A stretch of DNA of 64,000 bases from Bacteroidota bacterium (GTDB taxonomy: Bacteria; Bacteroidota; Bacteroidia; Flavobacteriales; Flavobacteriaceae): contig JAQCCM010000006.1 in assembly GCA_027621175.1 (NCBI GenBank), forward strand, positions 1-64,000, written 5' to 3'. The number at the start of each line of letters is the position of its first letter. Within the stretch, counting starts at the first letter, position 1. Under the pieces are notes generated by a model. The model was not told the origin of the DNA and made no database searches. It worked only from the letters and a program-made list of their open reading frames with translations. The translations under genes were made by a program, and so were the position numbers. This document shows positions 52,173-60,427 of the stretch, piece by piece.

Positions 52173-52403
52173 ATGAAAAACGAAAAAGAATTTTTATTTG
52201 GCAAACGATCCTATCAAATTATGGGTGTTGGACTTGCGCTTATCGTGTTGGGCTTTGTACTTATGACGGGGGGGGGCAGTGACGATCCCAATGTTTTTAA
52301 TCCCGCTATTTTCAGCCCATTGCGTATTCGTGTAGCACCTACCCTTGTGTTATCAGGGTTTGCTGTGCTCATTGTCGCTATTTTAGCTACCAAGAAAAAA
52401 TAA
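52173..52403 (+). CDS. DUF3098 small membrane protein
   Basis: A 76-residue protein with two membrane segments and the DUF3098 pattern (FLFGKRSYQIMGVGLALIVLGFVLM, then NPAIFSPLRIRVAPTLVLSGF). Function unknown; it usually lies between ftsX and uppP, as here. The ATG at 52173 is used and the stop shares a base with the uppP start. The middle of the gene holds a run of nine G residues. Confidence 0.85.
   Translation: MKNEKEFLFGKRSYQIMGVGLALIVLGFVLMTGGGSDDPNVFNPAIFSPLRIRVAPTLVLSGFAVLIVAILATKKK
52268..52276. repeat. Homopolymer of nine G inside the DUF3098 gene
   Basis: ACG GGG GGG GGC encodes Thr-Gly-Gly-Gly. A G9 tract is rare in an AT-rich genome and prone to slipped-strand errors, which would shift the frame after residue 35. 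Confidence 0.85.
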
Positions 52404-53197
52404 TGGGTTTTTGGGAAGCGCTAGTGTTGGGTATCGTTCAAGGACTGACTGAGTTTTTACCCGTTTCCTCTAGTGGGCATTTGGCACTTTTTACAGCCCT
52501 ACTGGGCGGAGAAACACTCCCAGAGGAAAACCTCCTCTTTACCATTTTGGTGCATGCCGCAACAGCTCTAGCCACCATCATTGTATTCCGAAAAGACATC
52601 GTAAAACTTATTCAAGGGTTTTTTCAAAGGGATGATACTAGTGCACGGCATTATATAGGAAAAATTGTGCTTTCTATGCTGCCCGCTGTGGCGGTTGGGT
52701 TGTTTTTTGAGGACGAAATCACATCGCTTTTTGGTTCTAACTTGGCACTCGTTGGTGCAATGTTATGCATTACTGCCTTGCTCCTATTTTTTACTGACCG
52801 CACCAAAACAAAAGAACACTCAATCTCCTATACCTTTGCGCTTCTCATTGGACTGGCACAAGCCGTAGCCATACTCCCAGGAATTTCTAGAAGTGGAGCT
52901 ACGATTGCCACAGCGTTGCTTATTGGAGCAACACGTCCGGAAGCAGCTCGCTTTTCATTCTTAATGGTCATTCCGCTCATTTTGGGTAGCATGGCAAAAA
53001 CCTTATTAGACAATGGCGAGGCCATTTTTGGAACGGTTGACGCACTAACGCTACTTACGGGATTTATAGCCGCTTTATTTTCTGGTATTTTGGCGTGTAC
53101 ATGGATGATTAACATCGTCAAAAAAAGTAAGCTAAGCTATTTTGCGGCCTATTGTTTTGCTGTTGGAATTATCACATCAATTGTTGCATGGACATAA
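52403..53197 (+). CDS. uppP: Undecaprenyl-diphosphate phosphatase
   Basis: It recycles undecaprenyl diphosphate to the monophosphate lipid carrier for cell-wall synthesis. The 264 residues form about eight membrane segments with the BacA/UppP motifs GLTEFLPVSSSGHL (about 14-27) and PGISRSGATIATALLIGATR. Its start overlaps the DUF3098 stop by 1 nt and its stop overlaps truB by 10 nt. Confidence 0.95.
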   Translation: MGFWEALVLGIVQGLTEFLPVSSSGHLALFTALLGGETLPEENLLFTILVHAATALATIIVFRKDIVKLIQGFFQRDDTSARHYIGKIVLSMLPAVAVGLFFEDEITSLFGSNLALVGAMLCITALLLFFTDRTKTKEHSISYTFALLIGLAQAVAILPGISRSGATIATALLIGATRPEAARFSFLMVIPLILGSMAKTLLDNGEAIFGTVDALTLLTGFIAALFSGILACTWMINIVKKSKLSYFAAYCFAVGIITSIVAWT

Positions 53198-53895
53198 ATT
53201 TTTCTAAATACGCATTTCTGGAAGGACAACTCCTACTCATTGACAAACCCCTTGAGTGGACATCTTTTCAGCTGGTGAATAAGATTAGATGGGCCATTCG
53301 TAAAACCTATGGTATCAAAAAAATAAAAGTAGGTCATGCTGGCACGTTGGATCCACTTGCCACTGGACTGATGCTTATCTGCACCGGAAAAATGACCAAA
53401 CAAATTGATCAATTTATGGGAATGGAAAAATCTTACTCGGGCACCTTTCGGTTGGGCGCTACAACGCCTTCCTATGATTTGGAAACTACGGTAAGTAATC
53501 CAAAGCCTTTTGATCATATTTCGCATGATTTATTAGTCAAAACTAGGAATGCTTTTTTGGGGAAGATTCAGCAAAAACCTCCGCTACACTCCGCCATAAA
53601 AAAAGATGGAAAACGCCTATACACCATTGCAAGAGCTGGAGAAACCACAGAAATTCCATCACGAGAAGTTACGATTACTTCTTTTGAACTACCCAACACT
53701 AAACTTCCAGATGTCGACTTTTTGGTGTCCTGTAGCAAAGGAACATATATCCGTTCTTTAGCGCACGATTTTGGACAAAAGCTTGACTGTGGAGCACACT
53801 TGGTATCGTTACGAAGAACTGCCATTGGAAGCTACACACTCGAAGATAGTTTGACTCTTGACGCATTTTTACATAGTTTAGAGGGAAAATCATAA
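53188..53895 (+). CDS. truB: tRNA pseudouridine-55 synthase
   Basis: It makes pseudouridine 55 in the T loop of tRNAs. The 235 residues show LLIDKPLEWTSFQLVNKIR, the catalytic aspartate in GHAGTLDPLATGLML, SYSGTFRLGATTPSYDLE and CSKGTYIRSLAHDFG. The ATG at 53188 overlaps uppP by 10 nt; the in-frame ATG at 53152 is deep inside uppP and is rejected. Part of the ftsX run. Confidence 0.95.
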   Translation: MDINFSKYAFLEGQLLLIDKPLEWTSFQLVNKIRWAIRKTYGIKKIKVGHAGTLDPLATGLMLICTGKMTKQIDQFMGMEKSYSGTFRLGATTPSYDLETTVSNPKPFDHISHDLLVKTRNAFLGKIQQKPPLHSAIKKDGKRLYTIARAGETTEIPSREVTITSFELPNTKLPDVDFLVSCSKGTYIRSLAHDFGQKLDCGAHLVSLRRTAIGSYTLEDSLTLDAFLHSLEGKS

Positions 53896-53897
53896 CC

Positions 53898-54482
53898 ATG
53901 GAACCATATCGCTGCGATTGGTGTTTGGCAAATCCTACCTATATCGCTTATCACGATGAAGAATGGGGGGTCCCTATTTTTGACGACCATAAGCTCTTTG
54001 AAGCGCTGTTGCTTGAAACCTTTCAAGCAGGATTATCATGGTGGGCTATTCTCAAAAAGCGTGAGCATTTACGCGAAGCCTTTTGCGATTTTGACACACA
54101 TCGAATAGCACAATTAACAGATTATGACGTAGAAAAATTACTTCAAAATAAAGGGATTATTCGAAACAGGGGAAAAATTACAGGAGCAATTGCAAATGCA
54201 CGTGCTTTTATAGAAATTCAAAAAGAAGTAGGCAGTTTTAGCGATTATATGTGGTCGTTTACTAACGGAATGTCTATCCAACATACATTTGAGCAAACCC
54301 ATCAAATCCCACAAACCACTGCCTTAGCTATTCAAATGAGTAACGACCTAAAAAAACGCGGATTTAAGTATATAGGAAAAATCACCATGTATGCACATAT
54401 GCAAGCTGTTGGCATGGTAAACGACCATGTAATTGATTGTTTTAGGCATACCGAAACAGCAGCGCTTAACCCAAATAACTAA
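53898..54482 (+). CDS. tag: DNA-3-methyladenine glycosylase I
   Basis: It removes 3-methyladenine from DNA. The 194 residues carry the family start YRCDWCLANPTYIAYHDEEWGVP, GLSWWAILKKREHLREAF, and the C-terminal VNDHVIDCFRH, whose His and Cys bind zinc with the N-terminal Cys and His. It begins 2 nt after truB and ends with a 17-nt tail overlap with aat. Confidence 0.95.
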   Translation: MEPYRCDWCLANPTYIAYHDEEWGVPIFDDHKLFEALLLETFQAGLSWWAILKKREHLREAFCDFDTHRIAQLTDYDVEKLLQNKGIIRNRGKITGAIANARAFIEIQKEVGSFSDYMWSFTNGMSIQHTFEQTHQIPQTTALAIQMSNDLKKRGFKYIGKITMYAHMQAVGMVNDHVIDCFRHTETAALNPNN

Positions 54483-55098
54483 GAAATTCTTTTCGGGAAA
54501 TAGGGGCAGCACCCATACTTGCTAGATGTGCCGTAGGCACCTGACAATCAATAAGTTTGTATTTATTCTTTTTTAATTCTCGCGTAAGATAAATCAAAGC
54601 CAGTTTACTAGAATTACTTGCTTTTGAGAACATACTTTCGCCACAAAATACTTCCCCAATATCAATACCATAAAGTCCTCCAACTAGTTCTGCACCGTCC
54701 CAAACTTCAACCGAATGTGCGTGTCCTTGTTCATGCAAAACCTCATACACTTCCATAAGTCCGGGCGTAATCCATGTACCTGTTTGCCCAAATCGTTTTA
54801 CTCCTGCACAGGATTTTACAACTTGATTAAACGCTTTGTTGAATGTAATTTCATAGGGGTGTTTGCGCAAAAAACCGCGCATACTTTTAGAAATACGCAA
54901 TTGGTCTGGAAAGAGAACCATTCTTGGGTCTGGGCTCCACCAAATCAAAAAATCATCTTGTTCAAACCAAGGGAATATTCCCTTGCGATAGGCAAGTAAC
55001 ACCCGCTCTGGACGCAAGTCACCACCCACAGCAACAACACCCTCTTTTGTGGCCAAGTGAGGCGAAGGAAAACGTAATTCTTCCGTTAAATGATACAT
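54466..55098 (-). CDS. aat: Leucyl/phenylalanyl-tRNA-protein transferase
   Basis: It adds Leu or Phe to proteins with N-terminal Lys or Arg, marking them for ClpSP-type degradation. The 210 residues show LRFPSPHLATKEGVVAVGGDL, LLAYRKGIFPWFE, WWSPDPRMVLFPD, WITPGLMEVYEVLHEQGHAHSVEVW in parts and IGEVFCGESMFSKASNSSKLAL. Convergent with tag; DUF3127 is 6 nt upstream. Confidence 0.95.
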   Translation of the reverse strand: MYHLTEELRFPSPHLATKEGVVAVGGDLRPERVLLAYRKGIFPWFEQDDFLIWWSPDPRMVLFPDQLRISKSMRGFLRKHPYEITFNKAFNQVVKSCAGVKRFGQTGTWITPGLMEVYEVLHEQGHAHSVEVWDGAELVGGLYGIDIGEVFCGESMFSKASNSSKLALIYLTRELKKNKYKLIDCQVPTAHLASMGAAPISRKEFLSYLG

Positions 55099-55104
55099 AA
55101 TTAA

Positions 55105-55470
55105 TTAGAAGGGCAGGTCATCTGGCTCTTCTTTGGCAGGCGCATCTGGCATGGCTTCAAATGGCGGTGCAGCAGGTGGCGGAGGTGATGTAGCATCTGC
55201 AGCATCTATGCGCCAACCTTGAATAGAATTAAAGTATTTGATTTCACCTTGCGGACTTTGCCACTCACGCCCACGAAGATTTATGCCTACTTTAACCCGC
55301 TGGCCAACAGCATATGCGTCAAGAATAGAGCACTTGTCTTGAACAAATTCTACAAGCAAATGTTGTGGGTATTGCTCTTCAGTTGTTAGGACCAATTCAC
55401 GTTTTTGAAATCCGTTTGATCCATATTCTTTGGTTTGGTCTATTTGTTTAATTTTTCCTGTAATTTCCAT
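55105..55470 (-). CDS. DUF3127 (OB-fold, ssDNA-binding-like) protein
   Basis: A 121-residue protein with an OB-fold-like N-terminal part (about 1-90, MEITGKIKQI, FQKRELVLTTEEQYPQHLLVEF, VKVGINLRGREW) and a proline-rich, acidic tail ending DDLPF. That tail mimics the acidic C-terminal tip of single-stranded-DNA-binding proteins, which recruits partners. The function of DUF3127 is not established. A good promoter precedes it, and aat follows after 6 nt. Confidence 0.83.
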   Translation of the reverse strand: MEITGKIKQIDQTKEYGSNGFQKRELVLTTEEQYPQHLLVEFVQDKCSILDAYAVGQRVKVGINLRGREWQSPQGEIKYFNSIQGWRIDAADATSPPPPAAPPFEAMPDAPAKEEPDDLPF

Positions 55471-55492
55471 GCGGTGGTTAATGATGTTCTTA

Positions 55493-55521
55493 CAAATTTA
55501 CTCAATTTGTTGAGAACGCAA
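55493..55521 (-). promoter_or_regulatory. Promoter of the DUF3127-aat unit
   Basis: On the minus strand: TTG (55521-55519), an 18-nt spacer and TAAATTTG (55500-55493), 22 nt before the ATG. Confidence 0.65.
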
Positions 55522-55549
55522 CACTTGAAAATATAGTATATTCGTGAAT

Positions 55550-56725
55550 ATGAGTTTTGATCTCTCTTATGTAAACCAACGTAATAGCCGCACTGTGGGA
55601 TTTGTATTGGCGCTATGCTTTGTTGGATTTACCCTTTGGAACACCAACAAACTCATTCAGCGCATTCAAAATGATGAACGTCAAAAAATGGAATTGTGGG
55701 GCTTGGCCCAACAAGAATTAGCTTCAAGCACAAATCTCAATCAGCCCATTAATCCATTAACATTTCAAGTGCTGACAGCAGAGAATGCCATTCCCATGAT
55801 TGTAGTAGATGATACTAAAAAACTCATGTTTTCAAATAATATAAATAAACGAAAATTAGCTCAAGACTCTATGGGTTACGTAGAAGAATTGATTCGGGAA
55901 TTTAGTGCCACTCATCCACCTATTGAAATCCTACACGGAGACAAATTGAATCAGAAAATGTATTATGGGAACTCGGCACTCATACAACAGCTACGTTATT
56001 ACCCGATTGCATTTTTTTTAATCGTCGCATTCTTAGGAGGACTTTTGGTCGCGTATTACAAAAGCACACAACAAGTAGTCGCTAACAAACTATGGACAGG
56101 AATGGCGAAAGAAACAGCACATCAGCTAGGAACGCCCATTTCCTCACTGTTGGGTTGGTTAACCATTTTAGAACAGCACGAAGTAGATGAGCAGTTACTG
56201 TCACAAATCAAAAGCGATATAAAACGTCTGGAAACCATTAGCGCACGCTTTTCAAAAATTGGCTCTTTGCCCAACAAAAAGCCTGAAAAACTTAGCATCG
56301 TTGTAAAAGAACTGGTTTCCTATATGCAAATTCGGATGCCTAAAGCAATAGCGCTTCAAGTAAATGAGAATGGGCATGAAGATTTGGTTGAAATCAATGC
56401 AGAACTTGTGGTTTGGGTATTGGAAAATCTAATTAAAAACAGCATAGATGCCATTCGAGGTGAAGGAGCGATTACCATTGACCTAAATTGGGAAAAAGTG
56501 GCAACTATCATCATTCGAGATACTGGGAATGGTATTCCAAAAAAACTTCAAAAAATCATTTTCAATCCAGGCGTAACGACCAAAAAAAGAGGTTGGGGCC
56601 TTGGATTATCCTTAGCAAAACGTATTGTTGAGGAATATCACGGCGGGAAACTAAGTCTAATAGAAAGCTCAGAAAAAGGAACTGCTTTTGAGATTCAACT
56701 GCCGCTTACACAAAAGCTGCGTTGA
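55550..56725 (+). CDS. Orphan membrane histidine kinase
   Basis: The 391 residues have two membrane segments (about 15-33 and 150-169) enclosing a periplasmic or PAS-like sensor part. A HisKA variant follows with His191 in KETAHQLGTPISSLLGWL, and a HATPase domain (LENLIKNSIDAIRGEG, RDTGNGIPKKLQ, GWGLGLSLAKRIV). The HQLGTP form of the phosphorylation box is common in Bacteroidota. No response regulator is nearby. I use the ATG at 55550; a GTG two codons upstream is possible. The tail overlaps the HIT gene by 20 nt. Confidence 0.87.
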   Translation: MSFDLSYVNQRNSRTVGFVLALCFVGFTLWNTNKLIQRIQNDERQKMELWGLAQQELASSTNLNQPINPLTFQVLTAENAIPMIVVDDTKKLMFSNNINKRKLAQDSMGYVEELIREFSATHPPIEILHGDKLNQKMYYGNSALIQQLRYYPIAFFLIVAFLGGLLVAYYKSTQQVVANKLWTGMAKETAHQLGTPISSLLGWLTILEQHEVDEQLLSQIKSDIKRLETISARFSKIGSLPNKKPEKLSIVVKELVSYMQIRMPKAIALQVNENGHEDLVEINAELVVWVLENLIKNSIDAIRGEGAITIDLNWEKVATIIIRDTGNGIPKKLQKIIFNPGVTTKKRGWGLGLSLAKRIVEEYHGGKLSLIESSEKGTAFEIQLPLTQKLR

Positions 56726-57098
56726 TTTTTTCTGCTAACGTTTTCATTTCCTCTTTTGATACAACAGTCTTTTTTTGAAAGGTGGCGTCTGCCATTTCAT
56801 TTAGTGGTATTAAATGCACGTGAACGTGCGGAACTTCAAGCCCAATTACCGATAGTCCAATACGCTTACACGAAACTACTTGCCGAAGGGCAGCAGCGAC
56901 GCGATGACTAAATTGCATTAAGTTGAGGTAGGACTCTTGGTCTAAATCAAAAAGTTTATCCGTTTCTTTTTTGGGAATACAAAGGGTATGCCCAAGTGCG
57001 TTTGGATTGACATCTAAAAAAGCAATGTGGTTTTCGTCTTCCGCAACAATGTAGGCAGGAAGTTCACGAGCGATAATTCGGCTAAAAATAGACGCCAT
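56706..57098 (-). CDS. HIT-family nucleotide hydrolase/transferase
   Basis: A 130-residue histidine-triad protein (HINT/PKCI type) that hydrolyses adenosine-linked nucleotides. Motifs: FSRIIARELPAYIVAED, HIAFLDVNPNALGHTLCIPKKE, and the triad HVHVHLIP (His91, 93 and 95). The start shares one base with the greA stop, so the two are co-transcribed. Confidence 0.93.
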   Translation of the reverse strand: MASIFSRIIARELPAYIVAEDENHIAFLDVNPNALGHTLCIPKKETDKLFDLDQESYLNLMQFSHRVAAALRQVVSCKRIGLSVIGLEVPHVHVHLIPLNEMADATFQKKTVVSKEEMKTLAEKINAAFV

Positions 57099-57571
57099 TA
57101 GCGTTCAATAGATAAGATCTCAAACTTAAGCGTACCGTTTGGAACGGTTACTTCTGCAATTTCTCCAATGGCTTTGCCTAAAAGTCCTTTACCAATGGGT
57201 GAGGTAACCGAAATTTTTCCAGTTTTTAAATCGGCTTCGCTTTCAGCAACAAGGGTATAATTCATTTCCATGTTGTTGCTTAGGTTTTTGATGCGCACTT
57301 TTGAGAGCACCAAAACCTTAGAAACATCCAATTGTGATTCGTCAATGATACGAGCACCAGACAGTGTTTCTTCGAGTCTGGCAATTTTCATTTCGAGCAT
57401 ACCCTGCGCTTCTTTGGCAGCATCGTACTCGGCGTTTTCACTCAAATCTCCCTTGTCGCGCGCCTCGGCAATAGCCTGTGACGCAAGCGGACGTTCAACA
57501 TCTTTTAGATGATTGAGTTCTTCTCTTAATTTTTTTAAGCCTTCGGCGGTATAATATGAAACTTTACTCAT
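57098..57571 (-). CDS. greA: Transcription elongation factor GreA
   Basis: It rescues backtracked RNA polymerase by stimulating RNA cleavage. The 157 residues have the N-terminal coiled coil (YYTAEGLKKLREELNHLKDVERP, GDLSENAEYDAAKEAQGMLE, about 5-75), whose tip acidic residues act in the secondary channel. The FKBP-like C-terminal domain follows (SKVRIKNLSNNMEMNYTLV, SPIGKGLLGKAIGE). Upstream is a terminator-like hairpin placed between the -7 box and the start codon. Confidence 0.96.
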   Translation of the reverse strand: MSKVSYYTAEGLKKLREELNHLKDVERPLASQAIAEARDKGDLSENAEYDAAKEAQGMLEMKIARLEETLSGARIIDESQLDVSKVLVLSKVRIKNLSNNMEMNYTLVAESEADLKTGKISVTSPIGKGLLGKAIGEIAEVTVPNGTLKFEILSIER

Positions 57572-57582
57572 GGGGTATTATT

Positions 57583-57608
57583 AAAAAAATCCCTTATGTT
57601 TAAGGGAT
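57583..57608 (-). terminator. Terminator-like hairpin in the greA leader
   Basis: On the minus strand: ATCCCTTA (57608-57601), loop AACA, TAAGGGAT (57596-57589), then six further T residues (57588-57583). The structure has all parts of an intrinsic terminator. It ends 11 nt before the greA ATG and starts about where transcription from the -7 box at 57614-57621 should begin. It could attenuate greA, or end minus-strand read-through from the TonB receptor gene. Confidence 0.75.
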
Positions 57609-57613
57609 GAATG

Positions 57614-57621
57614 CAAATATA
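57614..57621 (-). promoter_or_regulatory. -7 element of greA
   Basis: TATATTTG on the minus strand, 42 nt before the ATG. No TTG is present at the usual distance. Confidence 0.5.
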
Positions 57622-57651
57622 CAATTTTCCTTTTTTATGCGTTTTACACAC

Positions 57652-58065
57652 ATGAAATATGTAGTTTCAGCGATGTTTTTTGTTTTTTTAGGCTGTTCCG
57701 AAAACAGTGTAGAACGCAATCCATACTTATACGAAGCTCGATTTGAGCAAAGCATCAATTTGGCACTTCCTGCTTTTGACAACCTAAATTATCAAGGAGG
57801 TAGCTTGTATTGGGCAAATGGCGGTATCAAAGGATTGTTATTATTTAATCTTTCTGGAACCATTATGGCGTGGGAAGCAAGTTGTCCGAACCATGCGCCA
57901 AGCAACTGCTCTACGGTACAAATCAATGGTGTTACAGCCTCATGCGCATGTGAAGATATACAGTACAGTTTGGCTACAGGACAACCCCTTACGGAAGGAG
58001 CAACCTATAGCCTGCTGTTTTATAAGGTGCAGCAAAATGGAACTGCGGTGCGGATTTATAATTAG
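57652..58065 (+). CDS. Rieske-like lipoprotein with altered cluster ligands
   Basis: A 137-residue lipoprotein (lipobox FLGC, Cys15; start ATG 57652 chosen because it gives the leader, with ATGs at 57637 and 57607 also in frame). The segment Cys78-Pro-Asn-His81, Cys86, then Cys98-Ala-Cys100-Glu-Asp and YSLATGQPLTEG is laid out like a Rieske domain. The usual C-x-H and C-x-x-H ligand pairs are replaced. Whether any metal or cluster is bound is open. It overlaps the TonB receptor stop by 4 nt, on the opposite strand. Confidence 0.7.
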   Translation: MKYVVSAMFFVFLGCSENSVERNPYLYEARFEQSINLALPAFDNLNYQGGSLYWANGGIKGLLLFNLSGTIMAWEASCPNHAPSNCSTVQINGVTASCACEDIQYSLATGQPLTEGATYSLLFYKVQQNGTAVRIYN

Positions 58066-60269
58066 AACCGAAGCGTAAGTCCTGCCATTACGTGGCGTCC
58101 TGCCTGCGGATAATAACCCACACCCTCTATGGTTGTGATGGCCGTTGGCGAACTCCAATCGTCGTCATAGGTATAGAAATACCCATTTGAACTAAATACT
58201 TCATCAAAAAGGTTATACACGTGGACGTTTACATCCAATCTAGGCGCCTTTTCATTGTTTAGGATAACTGCCTGAAATTGTATGTCTTGAATGGTATAAC
58301 TATCTAGTTTAGAAAGTTCAGCATTGATGTTTCCCATGTATTGCTCACCAACAAATTTACTCACAAGAGAAATAGACCATGTATCGCGCGCATAGGTTAA
58401 CTGATCGGAAGCAATTAGCGAAGGAGAGTACGACAAGTGCGTATCGCCTAAGGCTTGTAAAACTCCATCACGCTCAAAATATTTATCCTTATTGCGGTTT
58501 TTACTCCACGACACATTGGCTTGCCAACTCCAATGGGGCGCAAATGCCCACCCAGCATCTATCTCAATACCCCTTCGGAAGCTGTCACCTGAATTTTGAC
58601 GAATTGGAGCACCAACCTCATCAAGAGCACCTGTTAACACCAATTGGTTTTTATAGTCCATATAATATAAGTTCGCATTTACATATGCTGCTTCTGTTTT
58701 CCAACGCCATCCAAATTCAAAATCATTTAATTCTTCAGGAACAGGATTGCCGTTTTCGTAGTCTGTACGGTTGGGCTCTTTGTGTGCCTTGGCATAAGAC
58801 GCGTAGAGTTGATGTGCGGGATTGGGTTGATACACTACCCCTGCTTTGGGATTAAAAAAAGTATGTGCGTCATTAACCGTAAATGCCTTAGGTCCGGCCA
58901 CTTCTCCTGCTACCGAATAATCAATCCAGCGAACTTGTGCATCGGCATAAAGATTCCAGTTGTCGTTCAAAGAAACATCCCCTTTGGCAAAAATATTACC
59001 GTCCTTTTTCTTTCCTCGGTTTTCATAAAAACGATGTTTTGGGTTGATGTTAGCAGTAGATGCCCATACTAACTCCCCAAAATGCGCTCCGCTGTACGTA
59101 CTATAATAGGCCCCTGCACTAATATCATGGTTGCCATTAGTAAAATGATACATCAGATTTGCTGCATAAAAATCGTTATCCAACCACTTACGAACAGCAT
59201 TCTCTGTATCAGTAATTTCCTGCCCATTTATGGTTAATGGAGGTAATTTTAAGTAGCGGTATGAAGTGTTGCCACTAAAACTAATATTTTGGTCATACCA
59301 CAAATCATAAAATTCCTCGTAGTAGCCGTATCCATGGGTATAGTTTAATCCAAGGGAAAGTCTAGCGTTATTGGACAATCGCTGTTCGATATGCAATTGT
59401 GTATGATCTTGGTTATAGTTATCTACTTGGTTGTCGTAATAACCTTGCAAGTTCCCTTCATTGTCGTATTGCTCACCAGCAGGATTATAGGTTCTGTTGG
59501 ATGCCAATGTGGCTGGATCAACTCCGTACCATGCTTGGTAGGTGCGCTCATGGCCACCAAAAGTTAGTGCCTTAATTTTGGTGTTATTTGTGTTATAAGT
59601 TCCTTGAAAAAAGTATCCTTTTAAGTGTGAAGAAGCGCGATCAATATACCCGTCAGAAGTTATATTTGATAGGCGTCCGCTAAACTCAAAACCGCTTTCC
59701 GAAATTCCTGTGGAGAATTTTATCGTGTTTTTGAGTGTATTAAAACTCCCCACATTGGAGGCAAGTTGCGCATATGATTTTTCAGATGCTTTATCTGTTT
59801 CCAGATTGATACTAGCGCCAAAAGCAGCTGCACCGTTGGTCGATGTCCCTACACCACGCTGTACTTGAAGGTTCTCCGTTGATGATGCAAAGTCGGATAA
59901 ATTCACCCAAAAGGTTCCGTGAGATTCAGCGTCGTTGTATGCAATACCGTTAATGGTCACATTTACTCGGGTAGCATCACTTCCACGAACACGAATTCCT
60001 GTGTAGCCGACTCCTGCTCCCGCGTCGCTTGTAGTGACCACATTGGGTAAAAACCGCAACAGTACTGGCAAATCTTTTCCTAAGTTTTGTTTTTCCAACT
60101 CCTTTTTGGAAATGTTTGTAAACGCCATAGGCGTATTCTCTTTTGCCCTAAGGGCGCTCACCGTAACCGATTCAAGGGTTACGGTATTGACTGTCAAAGT
60201 ATCGATGTCAGATTTAGCTTGTTGCGCCATCAGGCCTCCAGCAAGCAATAATGCAATAATGGTTTTCAT
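58062..60269 (-). CDS. TonB-dependent receptor for thiamine (TPP-riboswitch controlled)
   Basis: The 735 residues have a signal peptide (cleavage after LMAQ, about 16), a plug domain (about 30-150: LESVTVSALRAKENTP as a TonB box-like start, GIRVRGSDATRVNVTINGIAYNDAESHG in parts) and a barrel up to the terminal VMAGLTLRF. The carboxypeptidase-like domain is absent, as in vitamin and siderophore receptors. The leader carries a TPP riboswitch, so the likely ligand is thiamine or a thiamine phosphate, as proposed for Omr1-type receptors of Bacteroidota. Inner-membrane transport genes for thiamine lie just upstream. Confidence 0.9.
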   Translation of the reverse strand: MKTIIALLLAGGLMAQQAKSDIDTLTVNTVTLESVTVSALRAKENTPMAFTNISKKELEKQNLGKDLPVLLRFLPNVVTTSDAGAGVGYTGIRVRGSDATRVNVTINGIAYNDAESHGTFWVNLSDFASSTENLQVQRGVGTSTNGAAAFGASINLETDKASEKSYAQLASNVGSFNTLKNTIKFSTGISESGFEFSGRLSNITSDGYIDRASSHLKGYFFQGTYNTNNTKIKALTFGGHERTYQAWYGVDPATLASNRTYNPAGEQYDNEGNLQGYYDNQVDNYNQDHTQLHIEQRLSNNARLSLGLNYTHGYGYYEEFYDLWYDQNISFSGNTSYRYLKLPPLTINGQEITDTENAVRKWLDNDFYAANLMYHFTNGNHDISAGAYYSTYSGAHFGELVWASTANINPKHRFYENRGKKKDGNIFAKGDVSLNDNWNLYADAQVRWIDYSVAGEVAGPKAFTVNDAHTFFNPKAGVVYQPNPAHQLYASYAKAHKEPNRTDYENGNPVPEELNDFEFGWRWKTEAAYVNANLYYMDYKNQLVLTGALDEVGAPIRQNSGDSFRRGIEIDAGWAFAPHWSWQANVSWSKNRNKDKYFERDGVLQALGDTHLSYSPSLIASDQLTYARDTWSISLVSKFVGEQYMGNINAELSKLDSYTIQDIQFQAVILNNEKAPRLDVNVHVYNLFDEVFSSNGYFYTYDDDWSSPTAITTIEGVGYYPQAGRHVMAGLTLRF

Positions 60270-60322
60270 TTGCGTTTAGGCAAATAAAGGGGTATTATTT
60301 ACAATGGTTTTTAGTGAAACAA

Positions 60323-60389
60323 AATTCCTTGGCAGCATTACCTGCCCAGGTTCGATGGGTATAATCTCAGCCGTTAGGCACCCCTAGAG
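60323..60389 (-). ncRNA. TPP riboswitch (THI element)
   Basis: Reading the minus strand from about 60388, the conserved blocks appear in order: GGGGTGCC, GGCTGAGAT, ACCC, GAACCTGGGCAGG, TAATGCTGCCAAGGAAT. These are the pyrimidine-binding GGCTGAGA and the pyrophosphate-binding half of the TPP aptamer. About 55 nt separate the aptamer from the receptor ATG. No T-tailed terminator is seen there, so control is probably at translation: ACCCC close to the start (60279-60285 on the plus strand as GGGGTAT) could pair with the aptamer region. Confidence 0.95.
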
Positions 60390-60395
60390 ATGACG

Positions 60396-60427
60396 CAAAT
60401 ATAATTTAATTATGTGGATTGGTGCAA
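60396..60427 (-). promoter_or_regulatory. Promoter of the riboswitch-receptor transcript
   Basis: On the minus strand: TTG (60427-60425), a 21-nt spacer and TATATTTG (60403-60396), which would start transcription just before the aptamer. It overlaps the 3' end of the DUF4301 gene. Confidence 0.7.
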
